This document shows positions 24,561 through 35,639 of a stretch of 64,000 nucleotides of DNA, one piece after another (within the stretch, counting starts at the first letter, position 1; every line of letters starts with the position of its first letter). The stretch lies in contig NC_051075.1 of NCBI RefSeq assembly GCF_004664715.2, positions 30,586,504 through 30,650,503 on the forward strand, given 5' to 3'. The translations under genes were made by a program, and so were the position numbers. The notes under the pieces were generated by a model. It was given only the letters and a program-made list of their open reading frames with translations, ran no database searches and was not told the origin of the DNA. This stretch comes from Peromyscus leucopus (Eukaryota > Chordata > Mammalia > Rodentia > Cricetidae).

Positions 24561-24746
24561 AGAATTCCCTACCTACTCTATCCTTGAATTTTCAACTGGC
24601 TTGATCATATGCAGGTGTCATGTGAGACACCTGTTACTAGCCAATGTATAAAACAAGCTTGCCATATCTTTTATAGCACCATTTCCCATCCTCTGGCAGT
24701 TATGTTCTTTCTGTTCTGATTTCTGAGATTTTGTGGCTGGGGAACA

Positions 24747-24816
24747 AGATTAATACAGATGTCAGACATCTGTATTAATCTCACATCTGTATTAATCTGA
24801 CATCTGTATTAATCTC
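24747..24816 (+). repeat. Three 17-bp direct repeats plus one inverted copy
   Basis: The unit ACATCTGTATTAATCT plus C or G occurs three times in tandem (24766-24782, 24783-24799, 24800-24816). An inverted copy lies immediately upstream at 24747-24763, making a perfect 17-bp inverted repeat with a 1-base spacer (24764). No SINE, LTR edge or gene accounts for it. Confidence 0.95.
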
Positions 24817-24944
24817 ACAGTTGTTTATTCTCAACATTTTTTTAAAAAAATAGTTACTGTCTCAATTAACAACCATCAACTACAAATAAAAGGATTCTAT
24901 GATCAAGATTGAGAGCAACACAAATTTATGGATATCCTGGTGGT

Positions 24945-25290
24945 CTGAAAGAAATGGCCCCCACAGGAAGTGTTACTATTAGGACATGTGGCTTTTTCAG
25001 AGGAAGTGTGGCTTTGTTGGAGGAAGTATGTCACTGTGGGTGTAGGCTGTGAAATCTCTTGCTCAAGCTGCCATCTATGTGACACACAGTTGCTTCTGTT
25101 GCCTGTGAATCAAGATATAAGACTCTCAGCTTCTTCTCCAGCACCATGTCTGCTTGAATGCCACCCTTCATGATAATAACAGATTAAACATAAAACTTTA
25201 AGATAGCCCTGATTAAATGTTTTACTTTATAAGAGTTGTCGTGGTCATGCTGTCATTTCACAGCAGGAGAAACCCTAACTAAGACAAATA
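24945..25290 (+). mobile_element. Rodent medium-reiterated repeat, copy 1
   Basis: Contains GAAAGAAATGGCCCCCACAG, AGGAAGTGTGGCTTTGTTGG, the CTTCTCCAGCACCATGTCTG block, and the end TTATAAGAGTTGTCGTGGTC followed by AGAAACCCTAACTAAGACA. The same family appears inverted at 29435-29755 and, more weakly, at 36230-36560. It is a very common rodent repeat whose formal name I cannot assign. The 60-codon and 67-codon frames here are not genes. Confidence 0.65.
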
Positions 25291-25794
25291 TTAGCATAAA
25301 TATTTAGAAGACAGCTGGCCAGCATGACTACTTAGAAAAACAATGATACTTTTCTCTCATAGGGACTATGATTCTCCCAGCTTTGTGTTCTGACCATCTT
25401 TACAATACCAAGAATGAATCCCTTCTTGTAAAACAGGTTTCAGTTACAATCACAAGAAGATTTGGAAAATCCATAAACAGTCGTGTAACTATAACACTTT
25501 TCTTTCAGGTTACTGTTGTAGCTTGTGAGGTTCAGCACCATAGGTCAGAACACTAATTTCTTTTTTTCCCCAGCAGCCTACATCATAGCTCCCAGCATTA
25601 AGAAAGTTCACAACCAGAGTTTTCAGGTTATATATTATATATTATACTACAACCAAAAGTGTGTGTTGTCTCAAGCAATAGGAGCAAAAGAGTTATTGCT
25701 ACTCATTCTCTTCCTTGGCTCCCATAAGCTTCTAGCAATATCATAATGCAAAATCCATTTAGTCTATCTTCAAAAGCCTCCATAGTCTGTTGTA
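25291..25794. other. Unassigned spacer
   Basis: No gene or repeat recognised. Two short open frames at 25368-25746 have no recognisable domains. Confidence 0.4.
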
Positions 25795-26245
25795 GAATAT
25801 TATTTTAAGATGTGTTACATTCATTTGTACATTTTTATGTTGCCTTTGTTTAACTTTGTGAAGCAGTCTTACTTTGCCTGCCTAAAATACCTGACTGGTC
25901 TAATAAAGAACTGAATGGCTAATAACTAGACAGGGGAGAAACACATGGGGCTGCCAGACAGAGATAATAAATAGAAGGAGAAGGGAGGGACAAGTAAAAG
26001 AGAAAGAAGTAGAGAGGACTCCAGTGTCCAGCCACACTGTCACACAATCAGTCACAGAGTTAGTGGAAAAGAAGGGTATACAGAATAAGTAAAGGTAAAA
26101 GCCCAGAGACAAAAGATTGATGGGATAATGTAAGTTAAGAAAAGCTGGATAGAAACAAGTTAGGCTAAGGTCATGCATTCATGAGTAAGAATAAGTCTCC
26201 ATGTGTTCATTTAGGAGTTGGGTACAGGCCTATAAAGAGCAAAAC
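25795..26245 (+). mobile_element. LTR-like rodent repeat
   Basis: Begins around GATGTGTTACATTCATTTGT and continues through GTTTAACTTTGTGAAGCAGT, GGTCTAATAAAGAACTGAAT, an AGACAGAG / GGAGAAGGGAGGGAC purine block, and AAGAATAAGTCTCCATGTG. I recognise it as an abundant muroid LTR-type repeat (probably an endogenous retrovirus LTR), but its termini and target duplication are not clear. Confidence 0.5.
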
Positions 26246-27865
26246 AAACAAACAACTTCAATAGTCTTTCAATCGCAACACTGTTTAAAATTTCAAAGTC
26301 TTTTCTGAGACTCAAGGCAATCTCTTAGTTATGACCCCCTGTAAAATCAAAATCATAAAGCAGATCACATACTTCCTGCCAAGGGCTGTGGGAGTATACA
26401 GCAGCTGAAAACTTGTGGTTGACATGCCAACACACCAGACATATAACTACCTGGTGGGGAACCCCTCTGGGCAAAGCCATGGAGTCACTGACTGTTATTG
26501 GCTTATTGCTCCTGTCTGTAATTTTTCTCATCTGCTACTGCATTTTGTCCATTAAAACAGCTATGGGTGTTTTCCCACTGCCTGTGTGTTTATCTCAAGA
26601 AAATATTCCATCTTTGGGCACACTTATAGTTGTGGATGGTCAAGAAGTTGTATTCTGTTTAAGCTGTGTAATTTTGATGTGTAGAAATAATACCAGAACA
26701 CTATTTTTTTTTTACTGACACAGGAGACCAATAGTATTCTCAGTCTCAAAGACAGCTAATTTTAGACTTCAGAACAAATTCAAAGCAGACTAAACTGCCC
26801 TTGCAGAAAACACACAAATACTAATTACCAGGTGTTATTGCTAAATCAAGGCCAGACTGTTTATATTGAGATATAGCTCCCTGCAGTAGCTCTCTTTCTG
26901 CTAATGCCCTGATTTCTCAAGATTCAGCCAATTGTTTATTGTCTGGAATCTCTCGCCAACTTAATGCTACATGCATGGGTCCATGTGACTTTACTAGACT
27001 AAGAAAAAAATACATGACTTATCTTGTGTTGTGAGAATGGGTAAGGCCCTGAAAATGTAACTTGTAATTGTCCCAAGTTTGGGTATGAGAGGGCAGCAGC
27101 ATCAGTGGCAGTATGGAGAGAGAAGGCTTGCAGAGCTATGGGAGAGCTGCTGTAAAATGTGAGGGAAGTGTGTGTGTATTGAGTGAGTGATGAAAAAGAA
27201 GAAGCATGAGAGAAGCGTGAGGGAGTAAGTGGGTGAAAGAGTGAGTGAATAATCTAGAAGTTTGTGTGTGTGAGTGAATGTGAGAGAGAGAGCTATGTGA
27301 AAGAGCTGCTGCTACATAGAGGAACTCTGGAAAGGAATTGTGTAAAGTGCTGTACAGTGAGAGAGTTGTGTAAATGAGATGCTTAGCTGTAGCTGTGTGG
27401 AGACTTGTAACTATCTGGAGGCAAGGAAGATGAAGCTGTGTAGAAAAGAGATGTACTAGAGAAATGTAAGTAAAAGAAAGATGTATAACCATGGGAAAAG
27501 ATACATGTATGTAAAGATAGGTAGCTGTATGTAGCATTGTGTAGATACGCAGCTTTGGGGATGCAGAAACAGTCAGAGACCAAAACTTAAGGTGAAGTAA
27601 AAGAGAAAGTTGTCATCAGAGAGTGAGTCTATTTCCTTGTTTTAGCAGTCAGATAGACAGAGACTTATTTCTGAATACTCTCATATAGAAAAAGTCTAGC
27701 CTCTACATACAAATGAATTTTTCCCAATCCCTAGCTATGTAGTTTTTCTATTCACAATTCTGTAGCAGTTCAGAGAGCCAACATACAATGACATAGAATA
27801 TATATTACCATTTCAAAAGAAGGGAAGGGAGCACAGTGAGGAAACACTGAACCAAGGCAAGACTG
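26246..27865. other. Unassigned sequence; purine-rich, G/T/A-repetitive 27060-27560
   Basis: No known repeat is certain. From about 27060 to 27560 the plus strand is rich in GTGAGTGA, GAGAGAG and TGTGTAA words, giving a serine/histidine/threonine-rich open frame of 133 codons on the minus strand (27537-27136) that reflects composition, not a gene. The 101-codon frame at 26413-26718 (hydrophobic middle) is unsupported. Confidence 0.4.
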
Positions 27866-27880
27866 AAAAACTCCTGGGCA

Positions 27881-28051
27881 GCCGGGCGTGGTGGCGCATG
27901 CCTTTAATCCCAGCACTTGGGAGGCAGAGCCAGGCGGATCTCTGTGAGTTCGAGGCCAGCCTGGGCTACCAAGTGAGCTCCAGGAAAGGCGCAAAGCTAC
28001 ACAGAGAAACCCTGTCTCGAAAAAACAAAAAACAAACAAACAAACAAAAAA
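27881..28051 (+). mobile_element. B1 SINE with perfect target-site duplication
   Basis: Complete B1 from GCCGGGCGTGGTGGCGCATG to GAGAAACCCTGTCTCG and an A-rich tail with AAAC units. The 15-bp flanking direct repeat AAAAACTCCTGGGCA is at 27866-27880 and 28052-28066. Very well preserved, so likely recent. Confidence 0.96.
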
Positions 28052-28311
28052 AAAAACTCCTGGGCAAACTTCAAATCTGCATTTCCATGTTGGTTGGCAA
28101 AACAATCTTCAGATCTCCAACTCTGCCTGCAGCTCATCTTGGAATATGTTGTACAGCTCTGGCATCTGAAAGATGTTGAGAGTTCCAACATAATTAAGGC
28201 TTCATGTCTGCACTTTTATGGAATGACCTATCTGGGCTTCCACTCAGAGACATTCCTTACATGTGTGCCTGGCCTCAGTAGCTTGCTTTAGCTACTGGAG
28301 TGGGAATCTAC

Positions 28312-28313
28312 AA

Positions 28314-28336
<23 letters not shown>
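28312..28336 (+). repeat. CT microsatellite
   Basis: (CT)n adjoining the T-rich tail of the next B1. Confidence 0.9.
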
Positions 28337-28344
<8 letters not shown>

Positions 28345-28523
28345 TTTTTGTTTTTGTTTGTTTTTTTGGGTTTTTTTGGTTTTTCGAGACAGGGTTTCTC
28401 TGTGTAGCTTTGCGCCTTTCCTGGAACTCGCTTTGTAGACCAGGCTGGCCTCGAACTCACAGAGATCTGCCTGCCTCTGCCTCCTGAGTGCTGGGATTAA
28501 ACGCATGCGCCACCATGGCCCGG
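28337..28523 (-). mobile_element. B1 SINE
   Basis: Reverse B1 with a long T/G-rich tail (TTTTTG units) at the left and the head CACCATGGCCCGGC at the right. Imperfect flanking repeat: TACAATCTCT at left and TATAATCTCT at right. Confidence 0.9.
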
Positions 28524-29258
28524 CTATAATCTCTTTTTTAAGTCTTTGTTTCTACCACAACTGAGTGGCCAAAGCTTCTAAGTCCTGGTGCTGGACATGG
28601 CTGAAACTTGCACTTCTTGTTCAATTAAATTTTCATCAGATTTCTGTTGTCAATTGTTTTCTTCACTGCTCAAATCCTTCTTTAATTTTTATAAATTGGA
28701 AGCTTAGCAGGGTGAGGTCTTGCCCTTTATTCCATATAGCTTCTGTCTTTTCTTTAAACTTTTTTATTTTCTTGAGCACAGAACTTGACAACAATGTCAG
28801 CTTTCCTGCTACTCTTTTTATTCTCAAACTACATTTTTTTAATTTTTCTTTTTCCAATTTGGACCTTTTTATTAAAGATCTACACAAAAATGACTACTCA
28901 TAACCATAAGACACAATCAATGTTTGGCTGTCTTGAAATATCCTCTGTCAATGCCATTAATCCAAAATTCTTCAATTTAGCATAAGGAAGAATTTTTAGG
29001 ACAAGGAAGAAAATCTGTTAAATGCTTTGCTAAAAATATCACAAAAGTGGTCTCTAGGCCAATTACTACAGTACTTTCCCTCTTAAATTTCTTGAGCTGA
29101 GCCCCTTATAACTGTCTTCCAGGCTCTAACTAGAATTGATCTTTAAGCCTCACTTATAGTGTTTAATTACTTTTCTAGTTCAAAGTTCAAAAGTCTACAT
29201 TTTCATCAATAACATGGTCAGTCTTGTCATTAGTCACCAGTCTACTATTGTTAAGAGA
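28524..29258. other. Unassigned spacer
   Basis: No repeat or exon recognised. The 112-codon frame at 28565-28903 is T-rich and phenylalanine-rich, with an overlapping open frame on the other strand, and is not supported as a gene. Confidence 0.4.
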
Positions 29259-29411
29259 GCCGGGCGGTGGTGGCGCATGCCTTTAATCCCAGCACTCGGG
29301 AGGCAGAGGCAGACAGATCTCTGTGAGTTCGAGGCCAGCTTGGGCTACCAAGTGAGTTCCAGGAAAGGCACAAAGCTACACAGAGAAACCCTGTCTCAGG
29401 AAAAAAAAAAG
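29259..29411 (+). mobile_element. B1 SINE
   Basis: Complete B1 from GCCGGGCGGTGGTGGCGCAT to CCCTGTCTCAGG plus an A10 tail, followed by (GA)n. No clear target duplication. Confidence 0.93.
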
Positions 29412-29434
29412 AGAGAGAGAGAGACAGCATGAAA

Positions 29435-29755
29435 AAGGAAATTTTTTAGAAGAGATAGCATTTAATTGGAAGCTTGCTTGTAGTTCATTATCTTCATGGG
29501 TGGGAATTATGGCAGTATGTAAACAGAGCAGTAGCTGAGACATCTTTATCCATAGGCAGAGAGAGACACCACTTGGTGTAGGCTTTTGAAATCTCAAAGG
29601 TCACCCCAGTAACACATTTCTTTCCACAAGGCTACACTAATTCTATTAAGGCCATGAACCCTAATGTTTCTAATCCTTCTCAAATAGTGCCAAAAGCAAG
29701 CATTCAAATATATGAGCCTTTGAGGTTTATTCTTATTTAAACCACCATATTCATA
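29435..29755 (-). mobile_element. Rodent medium-reiterated repeat, copy 2 (inverted)
   Basis: Reverse orientation relative to 24945-25290. Shows GCATTTAATTGGAAGCTTGC near 29458, GCAGTAGCTGAGACATCT near 29529, AATAGTGCCAAAAGCAAGCA near 29684 and AAATATATGAGCCTTTGAGG near 29707. Old and diverged. Confidence 0.55.
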
Positions 29756-31929
29756 AAAACCTGCCCTTAGTAAATTCTTGGACTTTATTCTGATCTCTGA
29801 CATATGTTTATAGCAGAGAATAATCAGAGGTTCCAAAGAAGAATATCTGTTTTGCGATAATTATTTTTGGTTAAATAACATATGATATGCTAAGAAGCTT
29901 CAGTATAATAATTTAGCTTTAGATAAACTCCAACACAGAATCAAAAACGGGAAAAAAGTTAAATAAAATGTGTTATCCTTACAAATTTTGTCCGAAATAT
30001 GCACAATTTATTATATGCTTTATATATATCCTATTTGTTTTATAAGTATAAGTCTAAGTTGTTCAATTAAGTTCCTGTGAGCAAAGAGAGTCGATAGGTA
30101 AATTATAATCATTGCAGCCTATAAAGTTCCTTTGAATTGAAAAGTAAAATTTTAAAATATTAACCCTTTTCTTTCTAATTATGTAATAGTAAAATAGTAT
30201 GCTAGATGGCTAATTATATTAAAATATAACCTATCTTTTGAAAGACTTTAGAACTATTATTTCTGTTGTAACACTAGTTTTAATTATATTTCTTTTCTCA
30301 ATCTCTCTGAATGAGTATTTATTGTATCTTAGTATAAAGAGTTTACATCCTTTCTACATTCTACATTCTAATACTTTTAAATCAGTCCAAACCCATGTAA
30401 TTTAATATTTAAGACATTAATCAAATGTCCAACTCTATATTTTCATAGACTACATTTTTAGGTGGGACACATGGCAATTGTAGTTATTAATGTTTTCTAG
30501 AGTTGTGCATTGGACAATAAAATGATGAATTTATTTAATAAAAGTGTATTTTATGTGTATGTATCTATATAAATTCAATCATCACAATTTTTGCTTAGAG
30601 AAAAATACTTTTTTTCATAAAAATGACAGTAGTATTAAGAGAATAGTCTGAAAAACAGTTTATATGAATGTTTAAGTATAACATTACAGCCCAATATATT
30701 ACCCATTTATATCTTAGTATGAGAATTTTTGAAGATAAAATACATTACTGCAATAACTTGGGATATGGAACAAACTATCTTTTAATGTTTAATTATTGTA
30801 TATTATTACCTAATATATAAGCAAATGACAAGTAAGGTTAAAAAACACACAGTAGTCTCAAAATATCAAATAACTGCTAACGATTAAATGTAATAGTAGC
30901 CATTCTACAGACTGAGCCATTTGAACTATCCCAATGTACATGTCAAATTTGGCTTTGATTAAGATGACTAAAAGCAGCCTGCACTTTTTGAAGTTTCTTC
31001 AGGAAGTTTAACCTTTTAGTTGAGATACTGAGAAAAAAAGAATGTCCTTGAAGTTTTAGAATTTGAAAAACACTCCCACTAGTACTTTGTGTCATTGTTT
31101 TGATTTTATTGCCTATATTGTTCACTCCTGGCCTTATTCTATACATGAATAAAAACCAAGAGATCTGACAAGGATATTTGGAGTGATTGCCCATTTGACT
31201 AACAATTAATTTGAAGAGAAGGCAAATCCACGTATTAGAGTGGCCATTCAAAATTGAGATTTGAAGTATTTGTTTCAATAAAAGCATTTTTTATTCTTCT
31301 ATATACATGGGTTTATTTAATAAAAGGGGTGATAATATCAGAAACTAACTCTTTATCTAATTATTTAGAGGTACAGGATAATGGAAGTCTTTTATTATTA
31401 AGAAGAGCCTTCCATGGTTATTTATAGATATTAAATGCTACCAATGGTTAGGCGAGAGGGATCATGACTCCTAGGAGGTTTTCATGAACCACGCATTACC
31501 AACTCTTTTCTTCAGCCATCATTTAATGGTATCACCTGAGGTAGATGCAAGGCAGAATATAGGATATTTGGCTAATCAGCCAATTTATGTTATCAGGTCA
31601 ACACCATGGAAAATACACATAACTATTTATTAGTCATCTAGACATCTAAGAAAAAAACAAAGATTAAAATTGTAATAAGAAATTAGGAGCTTAATTTTGT
31701 TTGATGTGTGATTAACATTATTGATAAAAGGAAAAGGAAACCAGGAAAAGTAAAAATCTGTAAAGATGTAGAGTTTTCACCTAAAAGTCTAAAAATTTCT
31801 GTATCTAACTCATTAGATAACAGTAAAAAGATAACACTCAATTGGAAGGTGCAGGCATATACAGAGGCACAATTTTCAAACACCTTTTATCTCCTTATGT
31901 GTTATGACAACTTGTTTTGCTATTAAAGA
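29756..31929. other. AT-rich unique sequence, no gene seen
   Basis: About 2.2 kb, strongly AT-rich. A minus-strand 114-codon frame (31287-30943) has no domain I know. No repeat termini recognised. Confidence 0.4.
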
Positions 31930-32140
31930 TGTGGTCTATTTCCACACCCCTACAACTGAGCTGGCCCTGTGACATATTCATCAGCAGAATATGGCAGAAA
32001 TGATGATGCAGCTTCCAGGACGAGGCTTCTAGCTTCATTCTTGGATTAAGGCCCAGATATGATGGAGAGAAAGAAATCCAACTCCCATAGGTGTTCCAGC
32101 CAAGCCAGTCCTCATGTGTGTCACTAAATATAAACCAAAT
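31930..32140 (+). mobile_element. Possible ancient mammalian interspersed repeat
   Basis: The block GGTCTATTTCCACACCCC, then GAGCTGGCCCTGTGACATAT and GAATATGGCAGAAATGATG resembles an old repeat shared by many placental mammals. This is recognition from memory only; the family is not assigned. Confidence 0.35.
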
Positions 32141-32258
32141 CAATAGTGGGATTTCCCCTAAAGCTCACAGGATATTCAAAATAATAGGATCATGATTGTT
32201 TCAAAACTCACTGTGAATGATTATACCATAAAAGTTCAATGAAACATAGGCTCATTTG

Positions 32259-32744
32259 TGTGGTGATATATTGTGTCCCCAATATATTGTGCACCCTAAT
32301 AAAGCTTATCTGATGATCAGAGGAAAAATCCAGCCATTATATTAAACATAGATATCAGGCAAGTGTAGCACACACCCCTTTCTTTAATCCTAGCATTTGG
32401 GAAGCAGAGATCTAGATGAATCTCTGTGAGTTCAAGGCCACACTGGGAACAGAGCCATCATGGTGACAGATATCTTTAATTCCAGCACTAACCATAGAGG
32501 TCTGGAGGTCTGTACAGACAGAGAGGATGTGACATAGCTGGGTGGAGAGAGTAAGTGAGATGAACAACAGAAAGGCATATAGGTGCTGATTATACAGGAA
32601 GAAGGTCTCTTTGGAGGCTGAGGGTTGGTAAGATGAGATTAGCTGTGGCTTGTCCTATTTTTCTGATCTCTCAGTTTTCACCGCAATATCTGGCTCCAGT
32701 TTTTTTTTTTTTATTAATAAGACTGTTTAGCAATTTGTCTTACA
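32259..32744 (+). mobile_element. LTR-like composite retroposon containing B1-like segments, second copy
   Basis: Starts TGTGGTGATATATTGTGTCC, has AATATATTGTGCACCCTAAT AAAGCTTATC close behind, then two degenerate B1-like modules (CTTTAATCCTAGCATTTGGG; TTTAATTCCAGCACTAACC), a block AGCTGGGTGGAGAGAG, and ends TTTGTCTTACA. Candidate target duplication CATTTG (32253-32258) / CATCTG (32745-32750), 5 of 6 matching. The TG...CA termini and ~6-bp duplication suggest an ERV-type LTR. Same family as 2757-3275. Confidence 0.62.
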
Positions 32745-33384
32745 CATCTGATGTAATCTTCTTATATTTATTTATGCAAAGCACTTTGTAAATATACAAT
32801 AAAGTAGAAGCATACCCCCAAGAAATGCGCTTTTTGTCTTGTTTGCTTAAAACTGCCTAATTAATAAAATATTACAAAGAGAATCCATATCATAAACTGC
32901 TTCTCATCACAGAGACCATATCTATTCTAAAATAAGATTTTACCAGATCAGTACATATAGTAATGATTTTATAATTTCCTTGTATATGTAAATAATATTA
33001 TTTTAATAATGTATTTTTCAGAATTTGTTTTATATACATATAATTCATGCATTTCCTAGGATAAGGTCAGAATTTCTTAGCTATTGTTACAATAATATTA
33101 TCTCTTATTCTTATATTTACTCCTGCCTCCTTAATTTTTGCTATCAAACACAATAAATAAAGAAGTGAAAAAAAGAATAAAGGCCAATAAATTATAATAA
33201 ATGAAAAATAATTAATTAAGTCTTTATTTTGATTTTATTATGTTATTTATATAATTATATAGGTCATATTATAATTTATAGTTCTATAAAAATTTACATA
33301 TTTGTTTAATTGTATAGAGAACGGCTTTATTATACAAATGTAAGAATAAAGCTACATATAAGTCTAGAAAAATATGTAGGAAAT

Positions 33385-33907
33385 AGGGTGGACAGTAAGC
33401 CTGAAAAAAATGCTAGACACTGAAGCCTGACCACCTGAGTTTGATACTCAGAACTTCTGTAAAAAGAAATCAAATGTGTGGCATGTGTGTGCAAACAGTC
33501 TCAACACCCGTTAGTGAGACTGGAGCTAGAAAAAAGTTTTCGGTCGGTGGCTCGCCTGGCGGTGGTGGCGCACGCCTTTAATCCCAGCACTTGGGAGGCA
33601 GAGCCAGGCGGATCTCTGTGAGTTCGAGGCCAGCCTGGGCTACCAAGTGAGTTCCAGGAGAGGCGCAAAGCTACACAGAGAAACCCTGTCTCGAAAAACC
33701 AAAAAAAAAAAAAAAAAGAAAGAAAAAAGTTTTATACAGAAGTCCATGTGTCAGTTAGCTTAGAGCACAGAGCACAGCAGAAACAAGAAAGAATCTGCCT
33801 CCTTCATCAAGGTAGATGGAAAGAACTGAGTCCTCAAAGTCTGATCTCTACAAATGTCTCATGGCATGAGTATGCACACACAAAAAATAAATCAATGCAA
33901 TAAAATG
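33385..33907 (+). mobile_element. B4-type SINE split by a B1
   Basis: The left part (33385-33540) has the CTGACCACCTGAGTTTGATA block. The right part (33734-33907) has AAGGTAGATGGAAAGAACTG, CTCATGGCATGAGTATGCAC and an AATAAAT-rich end. The two halves belong together and are separated by the B1 at 33541-33720. The exact family (B4 or B3-like) is uncertain. Confidence 0.55.
33541..33720 (+). mobile_element. B1 SINE nested in a B4-type SINE
   Basis: B1 body from CCTGGCGGTGGTGGCGCACG onward to an A-rich tail. The flanking 13-bp direct repeat AGAAAAAAGTTTT is at 33528-33540 and 33721-33733. The head carries 14 unusual extra bases (CGGTCGGTGGCTCG) inside the target duplication before the normal B1 start. 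Confidence 0.95.
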
Positions 33908-34060
33908 ACAAAATACAGATTGATATAATTAGACAAAGTTTAAGAAAAAATGTGCATTTACTTAATTAAATTAAAGAGTGTTGTTTTAAACATAAAACAG
34001 CCATTTAACTTGAAAAGTAGTTTTACATTTTCAAAGCAATACTATAAAGTTATATGATTA

Positions 34061-34217
34061 TTTTTCTTTTTCTTTCTTTTTGGTTTTTTTGAGACAGGGT
34101 TTCTCTGTGTAGCTTTGCGCCTTTTCCTGGAACTCACTTGGTAGTCCAGGCTGGCCTTGAACTCACAGAGATCCACCTACCTCTGCCTCTCGAGTGCTGG
34201 GATTAAAGGCATGCGCC
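34061..34217 (-). mobile_element. B1 SINE, 5' head missing
   Basis: Reverse B1 with a T/C-rich tail at left. It ends at GGCATGCGCCAGG, lacking the final CACCGCCCGGC head. Confidence 0.9.
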
Positions 34218-34890
34218 AGGAAATTTGGTTCAATTTGAACATAGATAGATAACATGGGATTTTTCAAAACATTCAGAAATGAATGTTAGCCATAGTTTGT
34301 TCTCTGAGTAATGAGTTCTTCATTTGGTTATACAATTTCACGAAGTTAGTACTAAAATCATATACAAAAACAGCATTAAACAGACTTGGAAAGTTGTATG
34401 TCTGTATGTAAGCACTTATAAATGAATGTTGTATATAACAACAATAAAAAAGAGAACATGAATCTGGGAGACAGGGAAGGGATTGAGTAGAATATGGGAA
34501 AGGGAAGTGACTTAAATACATTTTAATTAAAAATAAAGACATATGTCCTTAAAAGGGATTTTTTTTTTTAGTGGAACAGAAAGCACTTTTTGAATGAGTT
34601 TGCCCTAGTCAGCCCAGAATGTTGCAAAAAAGTTGCATGGCTTATATACAGTCATTATTCTGGTGGCCAAGATGCCCATTACTGTCCTGAATGACAAATA
34701 ATCTGAAATTTACACAAGGCTACTCTTAGTCTGGCTTTTTGAAAGCTGCCTTTTCCACTTTTACCAAACAGCTGGTAGAGGAATGTTGCTCTCTTTTCCA
34801 TTTCTTTATACTCTTTTTTTGGTTTGATTTTAGTATTAGATCTCAAGTAATGTTTTCCAATAACACAGTAGATTTTCACACAACGAATAG
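34218..34890. other. Unassigned spacer
   Basis: AT-rich, nothing recognised. Open frames of 66 and 89 codons on the minus strand are unsupported. Confidence 0.4.
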
Positions 34891-35103
34891 TTTTGTATTT
34901 ACTTTATTTTATGTGTAAGAGTTTTCTTCCCGGCATGTATCTATGCCTACCATGTGCCTGGTGCTTGTGCGGGTCAGAAGCATAAGGCCCCCTGGTTCTG
35001 GAGTTACAGAGAGTTGTTAGTCATCATGTGGGCACTGGGAACTGAACAGGGGAGCACTACAAGAGCAGTAGGCACTCTTCCTTGCTAAGCCATGTCTCAG
35101 AGT
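34891..35103 (-). mobile_element. B3 (B2-related) SINE
   Basis: The AT-rich 3' end at left (TTTACTTTATTTTATGTGTA) is followed by CTACCATGTGCCTGGTGCTT, CTGGAGTTACAGAGAGTTG, ATGTGGGCACTGGGAACTGA and the tRNA-like head (AGAGCAGTAGGCACTCTTCC, GCTAAGCCATGTCTCAG), all in reverse order. Nearly complete. Confidence 0.85.
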
Positions 35104-35462
35104 AAAACAAAATCCCTAAATTTATATTTCAGCCATCATTTTAATTTTAGAAATGTATATGTGCATTCTTTGGAAATGTTTAATTATATACATTGATAAA
35201 GGAGGGTATACTATTTCAATACATGTATGTAGCTTATCAGTCACATCTTGTAGGCCTCCTATGATGAACACATATAAACCTAGTTACATACCAAATTCCT
35301 CGACATCAATACTGTCATAATTAGGGTTAGAGTTTTGAGGTACAGGTTTTGAAATTTTAGGGAGCTTAAATGTGTAGTCTACAGAGGAATCATGCTTCCT
35401 TCTCCCCTTCACTTCCTTTCAACATCAGTTCTTTACAATCTTTCCTATCTCAGACTAAAATT
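35104..35462. other. Unassigned spacer
   Basis: No gene or repeat recognised. Confidence 0.4.
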
Positions 35463-35475
35463 TATTTCTTCTTTT

Positions 35476-35626
35476 GTTTTGTGTGTGGTTTTTCGAGATA
35501 GGGTTTCTCTGTGTAGCTTTGCACCTTTCCTGGAACTCACCTTGTAGACCAGGCTGGCCTCAAACTCACAGAGATCCACCTGCTTCTGGGTGCTGGGATT
35601 AAAGGCATATGCCACCACCACCCAGC
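35476..35626 (-). mobile_element. B1 SINE with 13-bp target duplication
   Basis: Reverse B1, slightly deleted near GCTTCTGGGTGCTGGG. Flanking direct repeat TATTTCTTCTTTT at 35463-35475 and 35627-35639. Confidence 0.94.
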
Positions 35627-35639
35627 TATTTCTTCTTTT

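Noticed and set aside
24747..24816. CRISPR-like array
   Set aside because: The 17-bp units are contiguous with no spacers, and the surrounding DNA is clearly mammalian.
27136..27537. 133-codon serine/histidine/threonine-rich minus-strand frame
   Set aside because: Compositional artefact of a purine-rich GTGA/GAGA-like stretch; no motif, no start context, no conservation evidence available.
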